From positions 18,798 through 82,797 of the forward strand of contig JAHYJN010000006.1 of NCBI GenBank assembly GCA_019428905.1: DNA of 64,000 bases, written 5' to 3'. Positions within the stretch are counted from its first letter, which is position 1. Each line of letters opens with the position of its first letter. The notes under the pieces are model-generated. The model was not told where the DNA came from and did no database searches. It was given only the letters and a program-made list of their open reading frames with translations. This document shows positions 55,342-63,927 of the stretch, piece after piece. Both the position numbers and the translations under genes were made by a program. This stretch comes from Candidatus Brevefilum sp. (GTDB taxonomy: Bacteria > Chloroflexota > Anaerolineae > Anaerolineales > Anaerolineaceae).

Positions 55342-56109
55342 TTACAGTTCAAAAACTGCCTGTGCTGCCAGCCAGAATAAATTCCGACGGATCTCCTCCC
55401 GCGTATGCCAGGTGCGCCCATCCCATCCACCGGGGATGACCGCGTCGCCGCCGTAGAGGATCTGCCCAAAAGCCACCTTGCGGAATTTTGCCACCGCGAA
55501 AAAGGCGGCCGCTTCCATTTCGACTGCCAGGCAGCCCTCGGCCAGGTAGGCAGCCGTTTTCTCAGACGTTTCCCGATAGATGGCATCCGTCGTCCAGGTT
55601 TTGGTGCGCAAATAATCAATCCCCTGGCGTTGCAACACAGCTTCGATTGCGGCCACGCCAACCGGATCCGCCTCAACCTCGCGAGCTGGCGGGAGGTAAT
55701 GATATGATGTACCCTCATCACGGATGGCAGCCACCGGGACCAACAAATGCCCCACAGCAATTTCAGCGTCCAGCACACCACATCCGCCGCACGCGATAAA
55801 TTTTTTACATCCGAAAGCGATCACCTCCTCCAGCATCCCGACCGCCAGCGGTGCGCCCACACCCGGATGAAAGAAAGCCAGCCGCTTGCCCTCAAATTCG
55901 ATCTCATATAGCGGGTGCAGCCCAATCTCCGATTGTGAGTGGGCGATCACCCGTGCATCATGGTGCGCCACCAGCCAGGCGATCACGTCGGCAAAGAAAC
56001 ATACCACACACTGCTCTGGGACATCCCGCTGTTGAATCAATTTTTGCGGGTCAATAATCGCTTCTTGGGCCGGGTCAAATTCCAAAATGGGGAAGGCTGC
56101 TTTTTTCAT
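55342..56109 (-). CDS. Nucleoside phosphorylase (PNP/UDP phosphorylase family)
   Basis: The protein of about 255 residues has the phosphorylase fold with FFHPGVGAPLAVGMLEEVIAFGCKKFIACGGCGVL (phosphate-binding glycine region), DEGTSYHY, and the purine/uridine-site motif AVEMEAAAFFAVAKFR with the conserved Glu-Met-Glu. It cleaves nucleosides with phosphate. The uridine phosphorylase-like subgroup fits best, but the base preference is not proven. ATG 56109 has GGAGG nine bases upstream and removes 21 unlikely residues from the longer frame. Confidence 0.85.
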   Translation of the reverse strand: MKKAAFPILEFDPAQEAIIDPQKLIQQRDVPEQCVVCFFADVIAWLVAHHDARVIAHSQSEIGLHPLYEIEFEGKRLAFFHPGVGAPLAVGMLEEVIAFGCKKFIACGGCGVLDAEIAVGHLLVPVAAIRDEGTSYHYLPPAREVEADPVGVAAIEAVLQRQGIDYLRTKTWTTDAIYRETSEKTAAYLAEGCLAVEMEAAAFFAVAKFRKVAFGQILYGGDAVIPGGWDGRTWHTREEIRRNLFWLAAQAVFEL

Positions 56110-56289
56110 CGGGAAATTACCTCCATTTTTGAGCATAAACCAGTGTGTGCGTATCTTAAAACAGGTGTACACACGAGAGCCATCGCATCATGGCTAAGTA
56201 TAAATGAAGTTCTGTCATCAGTGGCGAACCCGGTCTAACTGGTGTAAAATGAGACCATCCATCCTCTATGGCCTACCTGAATTGAACTG

Positions 56290-57756
56290 ATGACTCTTCC
56301 AGAACCCAGCAATACCTCTGAGCAACCGGCGCAGCCGACACCCGACATCCAATTTGGTGAGGAAATGATCGTCGAAGAAGCTGGTTTTTCCTTTAAACCA
56401 ATTGTTGGTTTTGAGCTTGAAGTTGATGACTCGGTGTATATGTATTCTGATGATGGCAACCTGGAAATCGTCATGATTGGGGGTGAGCTGCAAAACGACA
56501 CCTCCATCGCAGACCTAAATGATGAACTGGCTGCCGATTTCATGATCAATTTTGATCAATTTGAGCTGGTCGAAGCTGGTAAGGAAAGCGTTCAAGGGAT
56601 TACGGGATTTCTTAACAGGATCCGCTTTATAAACGCAGAAGAAGAAGGTTTAGGTCAAGCATTGATCTGCTCCCCACACATCAACCAGTTCTTTTTCTTG
56701 CTGGTGATCTCATCAGCAGATTACTGGGATCAAATTGGCCAAAAGGCATTCACTTTACTAAAAAACCAGATCCATTTTCACGCCAAGTTTACACCGACAG
56801 CCGCCGTCATCGAAGATGATGTCCACCCTGACCTGACCATCGAAACCTTCGAGTCAATCCAAGCCGATGAGGATTTAATCATTACCATCGAAAAAGGGGA
56901 TGTGTTCTTATTATTAGCCGCCCGTGCTTCCACCGCCAAAGATGAGATATCGATTACAGACATCAATGCCCCAGGTGATCAAAGCATCTATCACTACGAC
57001 CCCATCTCTGGTGATTTCTACAGCACCATTGCGAAAGGTCCGCTGACCAGCACCGACGGTGAGGTGTGTGTTGCCCTCCCCTGTGCTGACCAGTCATCCC
57101 TGCAAAGCGGAGACTACCGCTTTACCTTTTCCACCAGCAGCGGGTTGCCCCTGGGGGAAATCCAGGTAATTATTCGCCACACCCGGGCATTGGACCTACA
57201 AAATATTGACCTGAACCTGTGGATGGCACTGGAGAATGAACGCTTCAATGACCTCCATTACCTGGCCCAATTTGAAGCACATCTGCGCGCAGCATTGGTC
57301 GAACATTTACAGCCAATCAACCTGGTGCCTGGACGGATTGAATACTACCATCCTGCACCAGATGAATTGGGAACTTTTGCCTGCATCAATCTTGACACCG
57401 ATTTAGCGGATATCAGCTACATGATTGCCGAGAGTGTCGAAAACACCCGGGCGTTGAATATCGGCCTGGTTGATCGCTTCACCCAGGGGGATCCACCCAT
57501 CGATGCGGAAGTTTCAGCCATCAGCTGCGGTTCACCGGGGATGATCCTGGCCCCTGTCTCACCCCATGCGTGCATCCTCGTAAATTATTCCGCCTTCGAA
57601 GAGAATTACGCCGCCCTGGCACAAGCCCTGGTCGAACAGCTGATCGTCTTCAGCGGGGTCGATGAACACTGCGCACAGCCGGATCAACCCCAGGATTTAA
57701 GCCAAGAAATCGAATGGCGTCTGCTCCGGCATCCGATCTTTTACGCAGCAAATTAA
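56290..57756 (+). CDS. Hypothetical protein, 488 residues
   Basis: I do not recognise a family. The protein has no signal peptide. Residues 25-165 (MIVEEAGFSFKPIVGFELE onward) have a PsbP/LppX-like beta-rich look, with a GFSFKPIVGFE opening and an FFLLVISSADYWDQI strand that is common in proteins that test short-chain responses. A middle beta domain (about 190-310) and a helical C-terminal half follow. The 3' end overlaps the DNA methyltransferase gene by four bases on the other strand. Confidence 0.65.
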   Translation: MTLPEPSNTSEQPAQPTPDIQFGEEMIVEEAGFSFKPIVGFELEVDDSVYMYSDDGNLEIVMIGGELQNDTSIADLNDELAADFMINFDQFELVEAGKESVQGITGFLNRIRFINAEEEGLGQALICSPHINQFFFLLVISSADYWDQIGQKAFTLLKNQIHFHAKFTPTAAVIEDDVHPDLTIETFESIQADEDLIITIEKGDVFLLLAARASTAKDEISITDINAPGDQSIYHYDPISGDFYSTIAKGPLTSTDGEVCVALPCADQSSLQSGDYRFTFSTSSGLPLGEIQVIIRHTRALDLQNIDLNLWMALENERFNDLHYLAQFEAHLRAALVEHLQPINLVPGRIEYYHPAPDELGTFACINLDTDLADISYMIAESVENTRALNIGLVDRFTQGDPPIDAEVSAISCGSPGMILAPVSPHACILVNYSAFEENYAALAQALVEQLIVFSGVDEHCAQPDQPQDLSQEIEWRLLRHPIFYAAN

Positions 57757-58595
57757 GTACCTACCCCGATCCATTCAATGGAATCATCATCCGCAAAACG
57801 CTTCTGCATCACGGCGATCGCCTGGGGATTATTATCCACCAGCACAAATGCCCGCCCTAATTCCAAACAGACTTCGCCAACCGTGCCGCTGCCGGCAAAG
57901 AAATCCAACACGAGATCCCCCGGGTTGGATGAAGCCGAGATAATCCGCCGCAGCACGCCGGCAGGCTTTTGAGTGGGGTACCCGGTTTTCTCCTTACTGT
58001 TGGTTCCCACAATCGTATGCCACCAGGTATCGGTCGGGAACTTGCCACGGGCGGCCTTCTCTTTACCAACCAAACCAGGCGCCATATAAGGGATGCGTTC
58101 CACCGCATCCCAATTAAACGTGTAATGCTCGGGATCTTTGGCATAAAACAAGATGTTATCATGCTTGGCCGGCCAGCGGGTTTTTGAGCGACCCCCATAA
58201 TCATAAGCCCAGATGATCTCGTTGATGAACGCTTCCCTGCCAAATATTTCGTCCAGGAGGATCTTGCAATAGTGCACTTCGCGGTAATCAATATGGAAAT
58301 AAAAACTTCCCGTAGGCGCAAGCAGGCGGTAAGCTTCCCGCAGACGCGGTTCCAAGAAACCCAAGTAATTATCAAAATTATCCCGGTAGGCACGTTCCCC
58401 CACCACCGTGGTCTGATAGCGGTTGCCGCCAAATCCCACCCGGTCACCCTGCGCATCCTTCTCCACCAAAATTTGGGTCCGCGCCTGCTGCTTGCCGGTG
58501 TTGAATGGCGGGTCAATATAGATCAAGTCGACCGACTGATCCCCAAGTGTTTTGAGGGCTTCTAAATTATCGCCGAAAACGATTTTATTTTTCAT
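57753..58595 (-). CDS. DNA adenine-type site-specific methyltransferase (beta class)
   Basis: The 280-residue protein has the catalytic motif DPPFNTGK at residues 28-35 and the SAM-binding motif VLDFFAGSGTVGE near 232-244. The catalytic-motif-first order defines the beta class, and DPPF suggests N6-adenine methylation. The pattern ends with VLVDNNPQAIAVMQKRF. No restriction endonuclease or specificity gene lies next to it, so it looks like an orphan methyltransferase. The recognition site is unknown. Confidence 0.9.
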   Translation of the reverse strand: MKNKIVFGDNLEALKTLGDQSVDLIYIDPPFNTGKQQARTQILVEKDAQGDRVGFGGNRYQTTVVGERAYRDNFDNYLGFLEPRLREAYRLLAPTGSFYFHIDYREVHYCKILLDEIFGREAFINEIIWAYDYGGRSKTRWPAKHDNILFYAKDPEHYTFNWDAVERIPYMAPGLVGKEKAARGKFPTDTWWHTIVGTNSKEKTGYPTQKPAGVLRRIISASSNPGDLVLDFFAGSGTVGEVCLELGRAFVLVDNNPQAIAVMQKRFADDDSIEWIGVGT

Positions 58596-58602
58596 CCTTC
58601 TA

Positions 58603-58695
58603 TTTTAACATCACTCCAACACCTGAGTGTAATTATCCCAAACGCCCGCTATCCCATCTTGATGATTTTTAAGCAGCAAACCAAAACACCAACCT
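58603..58695 (+). repeat. Left copy of a ~93-bp direct repeat
   Basis: TTTTAACATCACTCCAACAC at 58603 and the following bases to about 58695 are repeated with few changes at 59232-59324. The left copy lies in the 5' region of the methyltransferase gene. The duplicated block includes TGATTTTTAAGCAGCAAACC. Confidence 0.85.
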
Positions 58696-58865
58696 CCTGA
58701 GTCTCTCATTTATTAATGTGTTAGCCATTTTTACATGTAAAAACATGGTTTCCAGGATACTAATATAAGAAATTTTTGAGAATAGCCACCCCTTCACTAA
58801 AGAAGGCGCATGAAAATGGATATATCCCAAAAGTCAAAATAGAATTGAATATAAACACTTACGAA

Positions 58866-59057
58866 AAAGCCTTCCCCTGGGGGGAAGGTGGCACGCCGAA
58901 GGCGTGACGGATGAGGGGTGATAAGATGTTTCCAAATTTAATTTTTATCTGCAGTAGAAAAAAGTATCTCATCATAATAAAATTATTCTCGTAAAACCTA
59001 TGGTTATTATCCCTCATCAGTCTGCTTCGCAGACAGCTTCCCCCAAGGGAAGCCTTA
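58866..59057. repeat. MITE-like inverted element
   Basis: GCCTTCCCCTGGGGGGAAGG...GGATGAGGG (58868-58918) and an inverted relative CCCTCATCAGTCTG...AAGGGAAGCC (59013-59054) enclose an AT-rich 94-base middle. Each arm can itself fold into a hairpin (CTTCCCC/GGGGAAG, CACGCC/GGCGTG). This looks like a small non-coding repeat of the REP/MITE kind; a 72-codon frame across it has no support as a gene. Confidence 0.65.
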
Positions 59058-59231
59058 AAACACCAGACCTTTGTCATTCTCGTGTAGATAACACATATAT
59101 TAACATTAGGGAAAGTTAATTATTATCAACAAAAATTAGAAAATCTGATACACGAGTTTCACAATTTATCAAATATTACCAATTTGTCGGTAAAATACGA
59201 GATTTCAGGACACTAATTTGATAAACTCAGA

Positions 59232-59324
59232 TTTTAACATCACTCCAACACCTGAGGGTTAAAATCTCAAACGCCTGCCATCCCTTCTTAATGATTTTTA
59301 AGCAGCAAACCAAAACGCCAACCT
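59232..59324 (+). repeat. Right copy of the ~93-bp direct repeat
   Basis: It matches 58603-58695 with about ten differences. The copies are 629 bases apart and enclose the MITE-like element. The 821-base gap between the methyltransferase and PadR genes holds only these repeats and the PadR promoter. Confidence 0.85.
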
Positions 59325-59343
59325 TAAAATATCTTTTTTGGTC

Positions 59344-59380
59344 TTGACATACTGTGTAATATACTGTATTATATATTACA
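59344..59380 (+). promoter_or_regulatory. padR promoter with overlapping palindrome
   Basis: TTGACA (59344-59349), a 17-bp spacer and TATTAT (59367-59372). A perfect inverted repeat TGTAATATA (59355-59363) / TATATTACA (59372-59380) with an 8-base gap overlaps the spacer and -10. PadR regulators often bind palindromes in their own promoter, so this is a likely autoregulatory operator. Confidence 0.65.
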
Positions 59381-59416
59381 TCATTATAGACATTACATTA
59401 TGAAAGGCGATAGCGT

Positions 59417-59788
59417 ATGACAGACACCACCCTCCACGATCAAACCCAAAGCTTAGTGCAGGAGCTGCGCCGCGGGGTGATCATCCTGGCCGCCCTCAGC
59501 CAGCTGCATGAAGAGCAATACGGCTATTCCCTGATGAAACGGCTTGAAGAACAGGGCATGCAAATTGACCAGGGCACCCTCTACCCCCTCCTGCGCCGCC
59601 TGGAGGAGCAAAACCTGCTCCAAAGCGACTGGCGTGTCGATACTTCCAGGCCGCGCCGCTACTACGTGCTCAGTGAAGTCGGCAAACAAGTGCTGGAAGA
59701 AATGACCACAGAATGGTCAAGAATTAAAAACACAGTAGATACCTTATTATTCAAATCACAGGAGAATGAAAATGAAAATCTTAAATAG
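59417..59788 (+). CDS. PadR family transcriptional regulator
   Basis: The 123-residue protein has the winged-helix PadR domain with YGYSLMKRLEEQGMQIDQGTLYPLLRRLEEQNLL near residues 35-70 and RPRRYYVLSEVGKQVLEEM after it. PadR proteins are repressors released by small molecules or membrane stress. It overlaps the HAAS-domain membrane protein gene downstream, a frequent PadR partner. The promoter palindrome at 59355-59380 suggests self-control. Confidence 0.92.
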   Translation: MTDTTLHDQTQSLVQELRRGVIILAALSQLHEEQYGYSLMKRLEEQGMQIDQGTLYPLLRRLEEQNLLQSDWRVDTSRPRRYYVLSEVGKQVLEEMTTEWSRIKNTVDTLLFKSQENENENLK

Positions 59789-60800
59789 CTACCTTGAAGA
59801 ACTCCGCCATCATCTGCCAGCTAAAAACCGGGATGATATTATCGCAGAAATCCGTTCGGTGTTGATGGACATGATTGAAGAACGCAACCCCCACCCAGGG
59901 TCTGAACCCGATGAAGACCTGATTAAAGCGGTATTGCTGGAATATGGGCCGCCCAGGAAGGTCGCCCAGCAGTACAACAGCCAGCAACGTTTGATTGGGT
60001 CGCACATCTTCCCCGTCTACCTGCAGGTGTTAAAGATTGTGTTGGTTGTCGTGGCAGCGCTGAATGTGTTGGGTGTGATCGTCGCCATCGTGAGCGGATC
60101 AGCCGGAGACAGCGGGTTCTTCGTCACCATTCTTGAAACCCTGGGCGGGATGATGAGCAGCCTGTTCACCGCCTTCGGGATTGTGACCCTGTCCTTTATC
60201 CTGATTGAACGCACCACGCCCCAGCAGTGGCGGGTCGAGATCGATGAGGACTGGTCACCGGACGACTTAGCGGAGGTTGAGGATAAGAAGCGGATCAAAA
60301 TTACAGAGCTGGCTGTAGAAATTACCTTAGGCATTATCTTCATCGTGCTGATCAATGTCTACCTTGATCGGATCGGGATCTATTACCTGGGCGATGCCGG
60401 CTGGGTTTCAGCCCCCATCCTGAATGAGAATGTCTTGCGCTATATCCCCTGGATCACAGCGTATACAGTTTTAGATATTGGATTGAACCTCTACCTGATC
60501 CGCAAAGGGTTCTGGGATATGTCTGCATCGATTGGAAAAATCCTCACCAATGTTTTCAAAATTGCAGTGATGTTCGCTATCATTGTTGGCCCAGCCATCA
60601 TCACCATCGATCCCGCAGCCTGGGAAGCACTGAGCTTTGATCTCAGTCTAACAGCCCAACGGCTCAGCGGCCAGATGAACACGGTCTTGGATGTGCTGTT
60701 GGGCTTAGGCATCTTCGGCCTGGTGGTCGATTCCATCAAGCGCCTGGTCCCCTTTTTGTTCAAAAAGACGCCTGCCGGGATTAAACTCAGCACCGATTAA
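59772..60800 (+). CDS. HAAS-domain membrane protein coupled to PadR
   Basis: The protein of about 342 residues has an N-terminal helical HAAS-type domain (YLEELRHHLPAKNRDDIIAE, then LEYGPPRKVAQQY) followed by about six membrane helices. Such proteins are often encoded next to PadR regulators and are thought to act as partners or targets. AGGAG sits before the first Met codons, and the gene overlaps padR by 17 bases. The transport or sensing role is unknown. Confidence 0.83.
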   Translation: MKILNSYLEELRHHLPAKNRDDIIAEIRSVLMDMIEERNPHPGSEPDEDLIKAVLLEYGPPRKVAQQYNSQQRLIGSHIFPVYLQVLKIVLVVVAALNVLGVIVAIVSGSAGDSGFFVTILETLGGMMSSLFTAFGIVTLSFILIERTTPQQWRVEIDEDWSPDDLAEVEDKKRIKITELAVEITLGIIFIVLINVYLDRIGIYYLGDAGWVSAPILNENVLRYIPWITAYTVLDIGLNLYLIRKGFWDMSASIGKILTNVFKIAVMFAIIVGPAIITIDPAAWEALSFDLSLTAQRLSGQMNTVLDVLLGLGIFGLVVDSIKRLVPFLFKKTPAGIKLSTD

Positions 60801-60820
60801 GAAAAATCGAAAAACCACAT

Positions 60821-60851
60821 ATTTGGGGTTGCCAGATATGCAGCCCCAAAT
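60821..60851 (+). terminator. Hairpin after the PadR-HAAS operon
   Basis: ATTTGGGGTTGC and GCAGCCCCAAAT pair over 12 bp (one G-T) around a 7-nt loop, 20 bases after the stop. No T-tract follows, so termination may be weak or Rho-assisted. Confidence 0.55.
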
Positions 60852-60898
60852 ACATTAATCCAGAAACCGCTATTGCTGTTATACACCTTGTACCCATC

Positions 60899-61072
60899 TA
60901 GGGCGATTGCAAAGTCAAATATTTTCACAGAATCAACGATCTTCACTCTGAAAACACCCCTTCCCGCCCTACGGGCACCCTTCCCCTCCCCGAGGGGAAG
61001 GGCTGGGGATGGGGTCTGTTAACTCGCGAACAGTGATATTACAGACATTTCTCTCACTTTGCGATTGCCCTG
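60899..61072. mobile_element. MITE with terminal inverted repeats and 10-bp target duplication
   Basis: The left end TAGGGCGATTGCAAAGT and the right end ACTTTGCGATTGCCCTG are imperfect inverted repeats (14 of 17). The element is flanked on both sides by TGTACCCATC (60889-60898 and 61073-61082), a 10-bp target site duplication. The 174-bp body is non-coding and contains a GC-rich hairpin CTTCCCCTCCCCGAGGGGAAG. A second copy starts at 63928. No transposase gene is present in the window. Confidence 0.85.
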
Positions 61073-61287
61073 TGTACCCATCAATCTGGCTGGATTTTTG
61101 ATATATAATGGGATCAAGTCAGAGATGCATGCTGGTTAGTTCACCACCAACTCTTACACCTTAGGCTATATCTGGTTGGATCATTATTCAAATTAAGAAA
61201 AGACTTGATATTTCCTAAAGTTGTTATTTGTCATTCGAACATTATCAGCATCAACACTTTAGATCTGCATCCAGAAAGGAGTGCACC

Positions 61288-61635
61288 ATGGGACATTTTT
61301 CAGATGATCAAAACAAGGATGAATTTATGAACGCCTCAGCTGAGGAGTGGAGCAAGCCCTCCACGCCCCCTGAAAGGCCGAGTGTCAAACCCGAACCCAC
61401 CGACCGCTGGGGGTCGCCCATTCCAGACACAACCCCAGCCAGTGATCCTACCCGCTGGGGATCAGAAGCCCCTGCAGCAGCCACACCTGGTGTAAGAACC
61501 CAGAAGTCTGGCTCAAAATGGTGGATCATCTTAATCATTGTTTTGGTTGTGCTGTGCCTGTGTGCCTGCCTGGTCATATTTGGGTTACCGGCTTTAGGGC
61601 TCACTTTACTACCGGCCAATTTCCTTCAGTTCTAA
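61288..61635 (+). CDS. Small single-pass membrane protein
   Basis: The protein of about 115 residues has a polar N-terminal part with repeated RWGSPIP / RWGSEAP-like Trp motifs and one C-terminal membrane helix with three cysteines (VVLCLCACLVIFGLPALG). AAAGGAG precedes ATG 61288; the longer frame starting at 61228 has none. It resembles tail-anchored proteins but no family is recognised. The 215 bases upstream of it hold no other gene. Confidence 0.65.
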   Translation: MGHFSDDQNKDEFMNASAEEWSKPSTPPERPSVKPEPTDRWGSPIPDTTPASDPTRWGSEAPAAATPGVRTQKSGSKWWIILIIVLVVLCLCACLVIFGLPALGLTLLPANFLQF

Positions 61636-61649
61636 ACTGGGTCAACAAA

Positions 61650-61682
61650 AATACCGCACTCGTGACCACCGGGTGCGGTATT
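61650..61682. terminator. Bidirectional terminator
   Basis: AATACCGCAC and GTGCGGTATT form a perfect 10-bp stem between the stop codons of the small membrane protein gene and ppk, with A-rich left and T-rich right flanks. Confidence 0.8.
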
Positions 61683-61704
61683 CTGATTCAATATGTCGGG
61701 TACG

Positions 61705-63831
61705 TCAGCGTTGATCCAACAGCCATTCTTGCACATCCAGGAACCGTTCACCTTCTTCAGTGGGTGTGCGCACATAACTCCCATCCGCCGTCATACGCCA
61801 GGCTTTAATCTCATCACTTAAATAAACCTCCAACACCTGGTCTCGCAGGTGGCGGATCAAATCTGGGTCTTCGACGGGGAACAACACTTCCACTCGCTGG
61901 TTCAGGTTGCGCTGCATCAAGTCTGCGCTGCCCATATAAATGATTTCCTGGCCGTGGTTGTGGAAGTAATAAATCCGGCTGTGCTCTAAAAAGCGCCCGA
62001 CCACGCTGATCACACGGATATTCTCGCTGAGCCCGTCCACACCCGGCCGCAAGCTGCAGATGCCCCGCACGATCAGGTCAATTTTAACCCCCGCCTGAGA
62101 CGCACGGTACAGCAAACGGATCATACCCGGGTCGACCAATGCGTTCATCTTCAAGATGATCCTGCCGTCGCCGTGCTTCTTCTGGTGCTTAATTTCCCGG
62201 CTGATCAAGTCATCAAACTTCTCCCGCAGCAAGAAGGGTGCAACCATAATCTTGCGGTAATCCTGTTTGGCGGAGTAACCGGTCAGGTAATTAAATAGGT
62301 CGGTAGCATCTGCGCCGAGATCATCGTCGCTGGTAAACATGCCGATGTCTTCATAAAGTATGGCTGTATTGTGGTTATAATTTCCCGTCGCCAAGTGCAA
62401 GTAGCGGCGGATGCGCTCCCCTTCTTTACGCACCACCAGCGTAACCTTCGAATGGGTTTTTAAGCCCATCAACCCGTAGGTGACGTGTACCCCTTCCTGC
62501 TCCAGCAATTTGGCCCACTCAATATTGCTTTCTTCATCAAAACGGGCTTGCAACTCCACCAGCACAGCCACCTGCTTTCCGTAATCTCGCCGGGCGCGCA
62601 GCAGTGCCCGCACCACGGGAGAATTCCGCCCTACCCGGTACAGCGTCTGCTTGATCGCCAACACATCAGGGTCAATCGATGCATACCTCAGAAAGTCCAC
62701 CACCGGGTCAAAGGAATCATACGGGTGATGAATTATGATATCCTTGCGGTTGATCGCATTAAAGAAATCGCTTGGTGTGGCATCGTGTTCCATTTTAAGT
62801 TCCGGTGGTATCGCCGGTGAAAACGGTTTGTACTTCAGGTCTGGCCGGTTAACCTGGTAGAGCTGCATCAGGTGCCGCAGGATGATGGGTTGGTCATAGG
62901 TATAAATAAATTGCCCATCCACATCGAGGTTGTCCACCAGGATCTTGAGCACATAATCCGACATATCCGTCCCCACCAACAATTGCACAACGGAACCAAA
63001 CCGCCGGCGACGGACGCTTTCCTCCATCACCTCCAACATATCCATCACTTCCAAGCCTTGCAGCTCAATTTCAGCATTGCGCACCACATAAAATGGGTAG
63101 GCTTCATTCACCTTCAGCCCCTGGAACAGGTCGCCCAGGTTAGCGATGATCACTTCTGTAATGCCAACAAAGGCGTGCTTGCGCGCCTGCTTCGCCCGGG
63201 GGGAGGTATCATAGGCCGCCTTGTGAACCGGCAAAAAGTTGGGCAGCGAGCCTGGTACCTTCAGCCGGGAAAAATGCTGCTCACCATCCAAATCCTCAAC
63301 CAGGATGGCTAGGTTATAACTCAAATTCGAGATATAAGGGAAGGGATGGCCCGGGTCGAACGCCAGGGGCGTTAACACCGGGAAAATCACTTCTTTAAAA
63401 TAATTGTCCACCCTTGATCGCTGGGATTTGTTAAGCTGATCATATCCCAGGATTTCAATACCCACTTCAGCAAGCTGGGGTTTAAGCACCTCGCCATAGT
63501 AATCCTGGGCGTCACGGATCAGTTTACGCGCTTCCTTTCGGATCTCAGCCAGCTGCTGTTGGGGCGACATGTTCTCAAAGTAGAACCGTTCCTTGCGGTC
63601 ATTCAGGGCCATGGTCAGGCTGCCGACCCGTACCATGAAAAACTCGTCCAAAATTGACCCGACAATGCCCAAAAACCGCAGCCGCTCCAGGATCGGGTTA
63701 GCCGGGTTCATGGCCTCAAACAGCACTCGCCGATGAAATTTCAGCATCGACAGCTCCCGGTTGAGGTAATTCATCGGGTCATCGAGGGCATGTTTATCCG
63801 GTTTCCCATCCAATGGCTTATCTTTTGGCAT
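61705..63831 (-). CDS. ppk: Polyphosphate kinase 1
   Basis: The protein of about 708 residues has the PPK1 N domain (YLNRELSMLKFHRRVLFEA), the head domain, and two catalytic C domains. RYLHLATGNYNHNTA holds the His that is autophosphorylated (E. coli His435 region), and IVRGICSLRPG plus NHGQEIIYMGSADLMQRNLNQRVEVL cover the second conserved His region. It makes long-chain polyphosphate from ATP. ATG 63831 precedes MPKDKPLDG with GGGTG upstream; the longer frame adds 12 residues without support. The window also has a VTC-type enzyme at 21907. Confidence 0.95.
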   Translation of the reverse strand: MPKDKPLDGKPDKHALDDPMNYLNRELSMLKFHRRVLFEAMNPANPILERLRFLGIVGSILDEFFMVRVGSLTMALNDRKERFYFENMSPQQQLAEIRKEARKLIRDAQDYYGEVLKPQLAEVGIEILGYDQLNKSQRSRVDNYFKEVIFPVLTPLAFDPGHPFPYISNLSYNLAILVEDLDGEQHFSRLKVPGSLPNFLPVHKAAYDTSPRAKQARKHAFVGITEVIIANLGDLFQGLKVNEAYPFYVVRNAEIELQGLEVMDMLEVMEESVRRRRFGSVVQLLVGTDMSDYVLKILVDNLDVDGQFIYTYDQPIILRHLMQLYQVNRPDLKYKPFSPAIPPELKMEHDATPSDFFNAINRKDIIIHHPYDSFDPVVDFLRYASIDPDVLAIKQTLYRVGRNSPVVRALLRARRDYGKQVAVLVELQARFDEESNIEWAKLLEQEGVHVTYGLMGLKTHSKVTLVVRKEGERIRRYLHLATGNYNHNTAILYEDIGMFTSDDDLGADATDLFNYLTGYSAKQDYRKIMVAPFLLREKFDDLISREIKHQKKHGDGRIILKMNALVDPGMIRLLYRASQAGVKIDLIVRGICSLRPGVDGLSENIRVISVVGRFLEHSRIYYFHNHGQEIIYMGSADLMQRNLNQRVEVLFPVEDPDLIRHLRDQVLEVYLSDEIKAWRMTADGSYVRTPTEEGERFLDVQEWLLDQR

Positions 63832-63927
63832 GATACACCCAGCTTTGTTTCTGAAAATTTGCGTCACACAATCAACCTATGCCGATAATCATATCACAGG
63901 TGATCGCTGCAATTCTTTTGCCAATCA

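Noticed and set aside
58859..59077. 72-codon minus-strand frame
   Set aside because: It runs through the inverted repeat element, whose hairpins explain the open frame.
60957..61020. GC-rich hairpin read as a stand-alone terminator
   Set aside because: It lies inside the MITE with clear ends and target duplication, and is not next to a gene end.
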